A stretch of DNA of 64,000 nucleotides, from the NCBI GenBank assembly GCA_963798795.1, contig CAWCUZ010000002.1:310001-374000 (forward strand), given 5' to 3'. The notes below the pieces were generated by a model that ran no database searches, was not told where the DNA came from, and saw nothing but the letters and a program-made list of their open reading frames with translations. Numbering within the stretch: position 1 is the stretch's first letter; each line of letters starts with the position of its first letter. Of the stretch, positions 1-6,740 are shown in pieces. A program made the position numbers and the translations under genes. The stretch is from CAWCUZ01 sp963798795 (GTDB lineage Bacteria; Acidobacteriota; Vicinamibacteria; Vicinamibacterales; SCN-69-37).

Positions 1-201
1 CGCCACCCAGAGGAAGCAGGCGGCTCCGCCGACCGCCGCCGTGACCTCGACGATGTCCCTGACGAGCACGCGGCGCCGCATGGCGCGAGCGCGGTTCAGC
101 ACACGAGCAATGGTGTCCTGCATCTCGGCCTCCTCCTGTTCGCGCGGGCGCCGGTCGTCCGGCTGGCGCGCCCAGATCTGCTGCAGCGTTGTGAAATCCA
201 T
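1..201 (-). CDS. Partial membrane protein coupled to a sigma factor (possible anti-sigma partner)
   Basis: The first 67 codons are visible; the gene runs off the left edge. It starts at ATG 201, one base after the sigma factor stop, which implies translational coupling. The N-terminus is hydrophilic and charged, rich in Arg and Glu, and from about residue 50 becomes apolar (VTAAVGGAACFLWVA), the likely start of a transmembrane helix. A small protein with a cytoplasmic N-terminal segment and one or more helices directly downstream of an ECF sigma gene is the usual position of an anti-sigma factor. No zinc-binding His-Cys motif is visible in the part present, so that role is inference from position only. 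Confidence 0.6.
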   Translation of the reverse strand, partial: MDFTTLQQIWARQPDDRRPREQEEAEMQDTIARVLNRARAMRRRVLVRDIVEVTAAVGGAACFLWVA

Positions 202-202
202 G

Positions 203-697
203 TCAGTCCCCCACGAGCGCGGCCAGCCGGTTGCGTGCGCGGTGCAGCTTCACGCCAGCGGTGTTGGCCGTGATGCCCAGCACCTCACCGATTTCCCCGA
301 GCGACGCGCCCTCGAGTGCCATCACGATCAGCGCGCGGTCGACCGGCGGCAGGGCACGAACCGCCGCAAACACGGCGGCCAGGTGGACGCGGCTCTCGGC
401 GGTCGGCCCGGTCGACACCGGTTCGAGCGCCGCCGAATCCAGCGCCACCTCCTGCGGCCGCCGGCGGGCCGTCCGCCGGCGGGCCAGCGCCGTGTGCAGC
501 GCGACCCGGTAGATCCAGGTGGACGGCTTCGCCTCACCCCGAAACGAGGGGATCGACTGCCAGACGGCCAGCAGCATGTCCTGCAGCAGGTCCTCCTGGT
601 CGGCTGGCGAGGCGGCCCAGGCGCGTGAAATCCGGACCAGCAGTCCGCGGTGGTCCGCCAGCCACGCCCGGAACGTCGCCTCGCGCGCGTTGCCCAC
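203..697 (-). CDS. ECF-type RNA polymerase sigma factor
   Basis: A 164-residue protein with the two-domain ECF layout. Region 2 is at about residues 20-75, including DQEDLLQDMLLAVWQSIPSF and the STWIYRVALHTAL segment. Region 4 is at about 110-160, a helix-turn-helix with the usual SLGEIGEVLGITANTAGVKL pattern followed by HRARNRL. It would direct core RNA polymerase to a dedicated promoter set, usually released from a membrane anti-sigma on an envelope signal (family knowledge). The start is GTG at 697. A TACTAA box (705-710) lies 7 nt upstream with no good Shine-Dalgarno, so the message may be leaderless. The next gene follows after one base. Confidence 0.9.
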   Translation of the reverse strand: MGNAREATFRAWLADHRGLLVRISRAWAASPADQEDLLQDMLLAVWQSIPSFRGEAKPSTWIYRVALHTALARRRTARRRPQEVALDSAALEPVSTGPTAESRVHLAAVFAAVRALPPVDRALIVMALEGASLGEIGEVLGITANTAGVKLHRARNRLAALVGD

Positions 698-926
698 GTC
701 CTGATTAGTAGCCGATCCGAGGCGGGTCTTACCGGGGTGGAGCGGCGCCGCCGCCCGGGACTACCCGTCCGGGCGCGATGATCACGCCTCGGGCAGGCCG
801 GCTTCGACGCGCGGCACGACGCCTCCAGGCGCGCCGGAGTGCGGGACGATGTGCTGGTCCGCAAGCGGGATGCCGGCGACCGGCAGGACGAACGCGGATG
901 CCGGACAAGGACGTCGTTGCGGGACT

Positions 927-2084
927 TCAGAGGTCCGTCACCGGCAGGGCTCGAATCTGTACGCCGGCCGGCACGTCGAGCGGGGTCCGGCAGACCACGC
1001 CGGCTCGCTTCACCCGCGCCGGGCCGACAACGCGCCGGACGAACTCGAGGTTGACGGAATCCGAGGCGGCGGGCCGTTCCGTCCACTTCGCTTCGAAGAG
1101 CTCGACCTGACCGGCGGCGTCGGACACGAAGTCCACCTCGCGTGTGCGGTCGCGCCAGAAGAACAGGCTGCCCCGCCGGCCGGCCGTCCGTTCGCGCGCC
1201 CGCAACTGCGCGAACACAAACGTCTCCCAGATCCCGCCGACGGCCGGTGAGCGTCTGAGGTCGTCGACCGACTGGATGTTCATCAGCGCGCACAGCAGCC
1301 CCGAGTCCGCCAGATACAGCTTCGGACTCTTGACGATGGACTTTGTCCGGTTCGAGAACCACGGCTCGAGGAAGGCGACCTGCCCCGACGCGTCGAGCAC
1401 GGACAACCACTGATTCGCGGTGGACGGCGCGATGCCGACGTCGCGCGCCAGGTCGGCCTTGTTGAGCAGATTGGCGGAGCGCAGCGCGCAGGCGCGCAGG
1501 AAACGATCGAAATCCCTCAGGCTGCCGACGTTCGCAAGCGACCGCACGTCGCGCTCGAGGTAGGTGGCGAGGTAGGAGCTATAGAAGCCGGCGGTGTCGA
1601 TCGCCGGATCCGCGTGCAGTTCCGGAAAGCCGCCGCGGACGAGAGCCTCCTCGGGTGGCGTATCGGGCCTGGCGCCGAGAATCTCGCGGAGCGACAGCGT
1701 TTCCAGCTCCAGGATCGCGGCGCGGCCCGCGAGCGACTCCGACACGCCGGTCATGAGCGTGAACCGCTGGGACCCGGTCAGCAGGAACTGGCCGCGCCGC
1801 GAGCGCGCTCGATCGACGGCGACCTTCAGATGCCGGAAGAGGGCCGGCGCGTACTGGAGTTCGTCGATGATGACCGGCGGCGGATGACGCGCGAGAAACG
1901 CGTCGGGTTCGTGTTCGGCCTGGGCGGCCTCGGCGGGCAGATCGAGCGAGACGAAGTGGTGGCCGGGAAAGAGACGGCGGAGCGTGGACGTCTTGCCGGT
2001 CTGCCGGGCCCCCGTGAGCACGACGACCGGCCGGGTGCGGGCCGACTGGCGGATGCGGTCCTCGATGGCGCGCGGGATCCACAC
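927..2084 (-). CDS. AAA family ATPase with C-terminal DUF4143 domain
   Basis: About 385 residues. The N-terminal AAA_14 domain has a Walker A (GARQTGKTST, near residue 25-35) and Walker B (PPVIIDELQY, near 95). A winged-helix stretch follows (KADLARDVGIAPSTANQWL). The DUF4143 domain near the C-terminus ends in a nuclease-like pattern, REVDFV ... LFEAKW, resembling the D-x(n)-E-x-K core of PD-(D/E)XK folds. Members of this family are widespread, poorly characterised and often in accessory regions. I chose GTG 2084 as start because it lies 6 nt after a good -10 box; TTG 2090 is an in-frame alternative. A 60-bp piece nearly identical to part of this gene occurs at 5925-5984. Confidence 0.85.
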   Translation of the reverse strand: MWIPRAIEDRIRQSARTRPVVVLTGARQTGKTSTLRRLFPGHHFVSLDLPAEAAQAEHEPDAFLARHPPPVIIDELQYAPALFRHLKVAVDRARSRRGQFLLTGSQRFTLMTGVSESLAGRAAILELETLSLREILGARPDTPPEEALVRGGFPELHADPAIDTAGFYSSYLATYLERDVRSLANVGSLRDFDRFLRACALRSANLLNKADLARDVGIAPSTANQWLSVLDASGQVAFLEPWFSNRTKSIVKSPKLYLADSGLLCALMNIQSVDDLRRSPAVGGIWETFVFAQLRARERTAGRRGSLFFWRDRTREVDFVSDAAGQVELFEAKWTERPAASDSVNLEFVRRVVGPARVKRAGVVCRTPLDVPAGVQIRALPVTDL

Positions 2085-2086
2085 TC

Positions 2087-2119
2087 GCAAAATATACGAT
2101 TACATCGCATATTTTGCAA
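2087..2119 (-). promoter_or_regulatory. Promoter inside a palindromic operator for the DUF4143 ATPase gene
   Basis: On the minus strand a -35-like TTGCAA (2119-2114) is followed after exactly 17 nt by TATATT (2096-2091), then 6 nt to the GTG start. The same stretch forms an inverted repeat, 2087-2100 against 2104-2117, with 14-bp arms, a 3-bp centre and one mismatch pair. A dimeric regulator bound here would cover both promoter boxes. The short -10 to start distance implies a leaderless mRNA. The boxes and symmetry are seen directly; regulation is inference. Confidence 0.6.
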
Positions 2120-2188
2120 CCTGCCGGCGAATGCGCTGCGGCCATGCACAGCCCCGCAAGAACAGCCATCGATCGCGCCGTCGCCCTC

Positions 2189-2222
2189 TTGCCAGGGCCT
2201 GCCTCAAGCGTATATAACATAC
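2189..2222 (+). promoter_or_regulatory. padR promoter with likely PadR operator
   Basis: TTGCCA (2189-2194), an 18-nt spacer and TATAAC (2213-2218) precede ATG 2225 by only 6 nt. The -10 box lies in the near-symmetric element GTATATAACATAC (2210-2222), with outer GTAT/ATAC arms. PadR proteins commonly bind such ATAC/GTAT palindromes, so autorepression of padR and the downstream permease is likely. Confidence 0.5.
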
Positions 2223-2224
2223 TC

Positions 2225-2609
2225 ATGAGCCGCGCGCGCCCTCCGGCCGACCCGCGTGCCTTTCTGCCGCTCACGCCGATCGTCCTGCAGGTGCTGCTGG
2301 CGCTCGCCGACAAACCGCGGCACGGCTACGCGCTCATCGTCGACATCGACGAGCACACCGACGGCGTCATCCGCCTTCGCACCGGCACGCTGTACGTACC
2401 TGCTCCGCCGGCTCGCCGCCGAGCGCCTGATCGAACCGGTGGCCGCCCCGCGCGAGGATGCCGCGACCGCGACCCCGGGATCGCCACGCCGCTACTATGC
2501 GCTCACGCTCCTCGGCCGGGCGGTGCTGGCCGCCGAGACGAGGCGCCTCGAGAGCGTGCTCGCCGACGCGCGGCGTCGCCGCGTCCTGGGCAGGGCTGAA
2601 CGGGCATGA
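2225..2609 (+). pseudogene. PadR family transcriptional regulator, frameshifted
   Basis: The N-terminal winged helix is clear (ALADKPRHGYALIVDIDEHT) up to RTGTLY near residue 56. The frame then breaks at about 2390-2400, where the DNA reads GTACGTAC, and the homologous sequence resumes one frame over: YLLRRLAAERLIEP, then SPRRYYALTLLG, ending at TGA 2607-2609. Removing one base restores a normal PadR of about 128 residues. PadR proteins are phenolic- or drug-responsive repressors and in Acidobacteria often precede ADOP permeases. The gene overlaps the permease by ATGA. Either the gene is dead or this is an indel error. Confidence 0.75.
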
Positions 2610-5330
2610 CGCCGCACCTGGTCTCGCTGCTCACCGCGCTCCATCGCGCGATCGGCCGCCTGGCGTCTGCGTCTCTCGAAATGGACGACGAGGCCGACCG
2701 CATCTTCCGCGCGCTGTGTCTTCGGGCCCGGGCGCGCGGCGGCTGGCGGGCCGTTCTGCGCGCCGGCACGTCCGAGTGCCTGCATCTGGCCTGGCTCGTC
2801 GTTCGCGTCCGTCTCGGCATGGGCGCAGGCGTGCGGCTCGGCAGCGCCGACGGGTCGCGCGCCGGGCCGGCGGCGCGGCCCGGCTGGCGCAGCGGATGGG
2901 GCTCGGATCTCCGGCAGTCGCTTCGGGCGCTCCGGCGTGCGCCGTGGACGAGCGCCGGGATCGTGCTGTCGCTCGGCATCGGACTCGCGTTCAACATCGT
3001 GCCGTTCTCGCTCCTGAATGGCGCGCTGTACGGCGAACTGCCGGGCGTCCGCGACCGCGGCGGTTTGTCGTCGCTGTCGATGGTGGAAAACGTGTCCGTC
3101 GCGGGCCGCCCGGGCACGCTCGCGGTGTCCACCACGCCCGATCAGTTCGCGGTGCTGCAGACGCCCGTACCCGGCGTCGCGGCCGTCGCGGGCGAGACCA
3201 AGGCCGACCTGTCCGTCCGCCTCGGCGACGGCACGGCCGGCGTCGCGGCCGCCTTCGTCTCCGGCAATTACTTCGACGTCCTCGGCACGAAACCAGCCCG
3301 CGGACGACTGCTGACGCCGGGTGACGCCGAGCGGGCCGCACCGGTCGCGGTCGTGAGTCACGAGTTCTGGCGCGATCGCATGAACGAACGCGCCGACGTC
3401 GTCGGGGCCACGCTGGTCCTCGCCGGCCAGGACGTGCGTGTCGTCGGCGTCGCGCCGCGCGGGTTCGCGGGATGGGATCTGCCGGCCGTCGGCGTCGACC
3501 CGGACCGCAGCCCCGGCCGCGACGTGTGGCTGCCTCTGTCCACGGCGGCACGCTGGCCTGGCGCCGTGCCCGGGTACATCTCGGCGATCGTGCGGCAGGC
3601 GCCGGACGTCTCGCGCGACGACGCCGAGCGCGCCCTGAACGCCCTGGTGCCGAGGCTGCCCGTGACGGCGCATCCCAATCCCGGCATCGACCTGACCGTC
3701 GAGGCGGTCTTCGTTCGACTTCGTCCCCACGGCTGGATCGCGCCGGGCGAGGTCGCGCGCGCCATGACCCTCATCCTGTTCGGCCCGTTCGTGGTCCTCG
3801 CGATCGCGTGCGCCAACGTCGCGAACCTGCGCCTGGCGTCTGCCACGGAGCGCACACGTGAGCTGGCGGTCCGGCTGTCGCTTGGCGCATCGAGGCGGCG
3901 CGTCGTCCGGCTGCTGCTCGTCGAGTCCGGCCTGATTGCGGTGGGTGCGCTGGCCGTCGCGGCGCTGCTCGCGCGGCTTCTCCTCGTGGCGGCGCTCGAC
4001 ATCTTTCCGGTGCCGGTCCCCGTCGACTGGCGCGTGGCGCTGTTCGGCGGTGGACTCGGCCTCACCGTGGTCCTGTTGACGGGCCTGGCGCCGGCGCTCG
4101 TGTCGACCGCGCGCGTCATGGCGACCGGGATGCGCCAGACGCCTCATGCCGGCGGCCTGGCGCACTCGAGACTCCGCCAGGCCCTCGTGGCGCTGCAGAT
4201 TGCCTGCGCGCTCGGCCTGCTCGTGGTCGCCGGCCTGGTTGGTCGCTCGCTCCAGGTGCAGCTCGGCCGCATGCCCCGCGTGATGTCCGACATCGTCACC
4301 GGCCACGTGGAGTTCGGCCGGCTGGGTTACGACGCGGACACCACGCGGACCTTTGCCGGCAGCCTGCTGGCGCGGATTCGAAACGACCCGCGGGTATCGG
4401 CCGCCGCTCTCTCCGACGTGGCGCTGTTCGGCAACCAGGAAGCGGTGTTGTACGCGCCGGACGGGGGGTTCGACAAGCGGTTCGTCCCGCGGCTGGCCGG
4501 CGTCTCGCCGTCGTGGTTCGACACGATGGACAGGCAGATCGTCGAAGGCCGGACGTTCACCGCGGCGGATGGACCGGATGTGGCCGTCGTCAGCCGGACG
4601 CTGGCGGACACGTTCAGCCCGGCGTTCGATTGTCGGCACCGACGTCGAGGCCGAGTCGATTGACTCGCTGATCAGCCACCGCGGCGAGCGCCGCATCCTG
4701 CGTGTCGTCGGGGTCGCGGCCGACGGCCCGGCGCGGCTTGGGGAAGAGGACCAGTCCCGGCAGGAGCTGTTCGTGCCGTTCCCCGGCCTGGCCGAAACGG
4801 GCTTCTCATTCGTGGCGCGCACCGCCACGCCCGGCGCCCTGGTGCCCGACCTCACGCGCCTCGTCACGTCACTCGAACCGAGAGGACCGTGGCTGGACGT
4901 CGAGCCGGCGAGCGCCATCGTCGCGCGTCTGACGGCGCCGTGGCGGCTGCTCACGCAGGCGGGTTCGATGCTCAGCGGCGTGGCGCTCGTGCTGGCCATC
5001 GTGGGGCTGTACGCGGTCGTGGCGTACGTGGTCTCGCTCCGGACTCGCGAGATCGGCATCCGGATGGCGGTCGGCGCGCAGGCCGCCGACGTGGTCCAGC
5101 TCGTGATCGGCCAGGCCACGCGCAGCCTGATCGCCGGAAGCATCGTCGGCCTGGCCGCGGGCCTGCTGGTCGCGCGGGCGATGCGCGGCGTGCTGCTCGG
5201 CATCTCGCCCGTCGATCCGCTGGCCGTCGTGCCCGCGGTCGCGCTGCTCACACTGACCGCGTCCATCGCGGCCATCGTGCCCGCCCGCCGCGCCGCTCGC
5301 ATCGACCCGGTCGCGGCGTTGCGCGAATAG
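2606..5330 (+). pseudogene. ADOP-type FtsX/MacB ABC permease, frameshifted
   Basis: Corrected length is about 907 residues, typical of the acidobacterial duplicated orphan permease family: two MacB periplasmic plus FtsX units in tandem. The first FtsX core reads FVVLAIACANVANLRLASA and RELAVRLSLGASRRRVVRLL. The second reads GLYAVVAYVVSLRTREIGIR and ends in ARRAARIDPVAALRE, the hallmark tail. The frame shifts at about 4623-4627: before it LADTFSPAF, after it SIVGTDVEAESID in the +1 frame. No ATPase lies beside it, as is usual for this family. The substrate is unknown. The second indel in a two-gene operon suggests decay or assembly error. Confidence 0.8.
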
Positions 5331-5370
5331 CCAACTTCGCCGACGATCCAATCTCCTTCCGTCGCCCACC

Positions 5371-5390
5371 GGGCCGGCTGAAGCCGGCCT
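5371..5390 (+). terminator. REP-like hairpin after the ADOP gene
   Basis: GGCCGGC (5372-5378), a TGAA loop, and GCCGGCC (5383-5389) form a strong short hairpin 42 nt after the permease stop. There is no U-tract. It may act as a terminator or be a dispersed palindromic repeat. Confidence 0.45.
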
Positions 5391-5395
5391 GCGGC

Positions 5396-5908
5396 CTACC
5401 GCCGCAACGGCGTCAGCATCCAGATGCTCGATACCGTTTCCTTGCGCAGGAGATGCTCCGCGGGCACGGCGCCGCCGAACGTGAGCTGGCGGAGCGTCAC
5501 GTTGGTCGAGGCCGGCGGCGTCGGCGGTATCAGCAGGAACCGGCCAATGAAGCCGCCGGCGTGAGGCGGGCGCAGAAGTGTCCACGACCGCCACCGCGCC
5601 CGACGTCGAGGCCGACGAGGCGCCGCTGAGCGCTTCGAGGGCGAAGCCGAGGTCGCGGGCCGACTGGAACCGCTCGTCCGGATCCTTCTCCAGACATCGT
5701 CGGATCACCCGCTCGATGGCCGGCGCGACGGAACACGTTCTCCGGCTTCAGGTCGCGGTGGATGATCCCCTTGGCGTGCGCCGCGGCGAGCCCACGGGTG
5801 ACCAGAGCTTTGCGCGGCGGCACCGGACCGTCGGCCAGCCGCTCGCGCAGGCTGTGCCCTTCGAGCAGCTCGGTGACCAGGTACGGCGCGCCGTCCCTTC
5901 CCTGACAC
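5396..5908 (-). pseudogene. Serine/threonine protein kinase remnant with the catalytic core deleted
   Basis: Read on the minus strand, the kinase starts mid-domain (DGAPYLVTELLEGHSLRERL, then GLAAAHAKGIIHRDLKPENV) and jumps straight to PAIERVIRRCLEKDPDERFQ and SARDLGFALEAL, the end of the C-lobe, in another frame. The DFG motif, activation segment and APE region, roughly 130 residues, are missing, as are the ATP-binding N-lobe and a start codon. A tail (VTLRQLTFGGAVPAEHLL) follows up to a TAG at 5398-5396 and resembles the region after the kinase domain in Pkn/TolB-type fusions. This cannot encode an active kinase. Confidence 0.7.
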
Positions 5909-5924
5909 TGTCCGCTTCGAGAAC

Positions 5925-5999
5925 GGACAGCCACTGATTCGCGGTCGACGGTGCGATGCCGACGTCGCGCGCCAGGTCGGCCTTCACGAGTACGTTCAT
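5925..5999 (-). pseudogene. Five toxin-like start codons joined to a DUF4143-gene fragment
   Basis: ATG 5999 overlaps the Phd antitoxin stop (ATGA), the usual place for the toxin gene. It encodes MNVLV, like the start of PIN-domain VapC toxins, then switches to KADLARDVGIAPSTANQWL, the winged-helix region of the DUF4143 ATPase. Bases 5925-5984 match 1401-1460 at 57 of 60 positions in the same orientation. The fragment then runs into the kinase debris. It is a recombination scar; no functional product is expected. Confidence 0.6.
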
Positions 6000-6219
6000 T
6001 TCAGATCGTCCGGCCACTCGTCGTCGGACAGCGGTTCAGTGGGACGGTATCCTGGTGCGAACTCGACCCGGAAGTGGACATCCGGCGCGCGGGGCGCCCG
6101 CGAATCTCCGCGACCGCACGGCCGTTGCGGCAGAGCACGGCGACTCCGTTCCGCTCCTCGACCGCCTTGACCAGCTCCGACAGGCGCGTCTTGGCCTCGT
6201 GCATGTTGACGGTCTTCAT
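5996..6219 (-). pseudogene. Phd/YefM family antitoxin, frameshifted near the C-terminus
   Basis: The start MKTVNMHEAKTRLSELVKAV is classic Phd/YefM: a DNA-binding N-terminus that represses its own operon and a C-terminus that neutralises the toxin. Up to AVAEIRGRPAR the frame is intact. It then shifts by one base at about 6085-6100 within a GC-rich run, and the expected acidic tail (HFRVEFAPGYRPTEPLSDDE, then WPDDLK) is in the neighbouring frame, ending at TGA 5998-5996. As given, the translated product ends at about residue 72 with an unrelated tail (stop at 6001). The toxin that should follow is lost. Confidence 0.75.
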
Positions 6220-6228
6220 GATTAGCTA

Positions 6229-6388
6229 GCAGCCCGTGGTGCAAGTCCGCCGTGGCAACGAGACGGCCGATGCGCCCGGCCGGCCAGGCGCGACGACCGA
6301 GAATACGGCGTGTATTTGAGGGAGGAGCAACGCCGCCGGGCGGGATGCAGCGGCCGTCGAATGCAGGCGGACTTGCACCACGGGCTGC
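6229..6388. repeat. 160-bp element with 23-bp perfect terminal inverted repeats
   Basis: Bases 6229-6251 and 6366-6388 are exact reverse complements over 23 bp. Inside, a second pair (GACGGCCGATGC against GCAGCGGCCGTC, 11 of 12) and further GC-rich matches continue the pairing, so the whole element could fold as one long imperfect hairpin. It lies between the Phd antitoxin start and the HiPIP-like gene and fills most of that 277-bp gap. No clear target-site duplication is visible. A MITE-like element or a structured RNA are the main options. Confidence 0.6.
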
Positions 6389-6496
6389 CAGGCTTGCCAA
6401 CGCTGGGCCGGATGGCCAGATCGCCTGCCCGAGGGTGACGCCCGCTCTGGTACGATTCCACGGGGGTCGCCTGCGCGACCAGCGGAGGCCGTAATC

Positions 6497-6733
6497 ATGC
6501 AGAGTGCAGCCGAACTGAAGAAGCGCGTCGAGGACGCGGACCTGTGGCCGGAAAGCACGAACGAGGACCGCTGCGACAACTGCCGGTTCTACAAGGAGCT
6601 CCGGGAGGGCATCGGCTTCTGCGCGCACAAGGAACTCGACATGGTCGTGGGCGCGCCCTGGTGGTGCAAGCTGTGGTCTCCCGATCAGAAGACGCAGACC
6701 GCCCGCGGCGGCGGGTCGGGCGGCGCGCACTGA
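6497..6733 (+). CDS. Small four-cysteine protein resembling HiPIP iron-sulfur proteins
   Basis: A 78-residue protein with cysteines at 26, 29, 42 and 57, in the pattern C-x2-C-x12-C-x14-C, with aromatic residues around them (CRFYKE, GFC, PWWCKLW). High-potential iron-sulfur proteins have a closely similar spacing and bind one [4Fe-4S] cluster. Unlike photosynthetic HiPIPs it has no Tat or Sec signal, so it would be cytoplasmic. The C-terminus is a Gly-rich tail. GGAGG about 10 nt upstream supports ATG 6497. It converges on the RCC1 gene with a 7-bp gap. Function is not known; cluster binding is inferred from cysteine spacing. Confidence 0.75.
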   Translation: MQSAAELKKRVEDADLWPESTNEDRCDNCRFYKELREGIGFCAHKELDMVVGAPWWCKLWSPDQKTQTARGGGSGGAH

Positions 6734-6740
6734 AACCGCG

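Noticed and set aside
2495..5302. Very long minus-strand open frame (935 codons) opposite the ADOP permease
   Set aside because: Composition is Arg/His/Asp-rich without hydrophobic pattern, as expected for the antisense of a high-GC gene; the plus strand has clear FtsX homology.
6229..6388. Integron attC site or an insertion sequence
   Set aside because: No integrase, transposase, GTTRRRY core or clear target duplication is present; only the inverted repeat is supported.
6497..6733. Rubredoxin or zinc ribbon for the four-Cys protein
   Set aside because: Those need paired C-x2-C knuckles at both ends; here only the first pair is C-x2-C and the others are single Cys, as in HiPIP.
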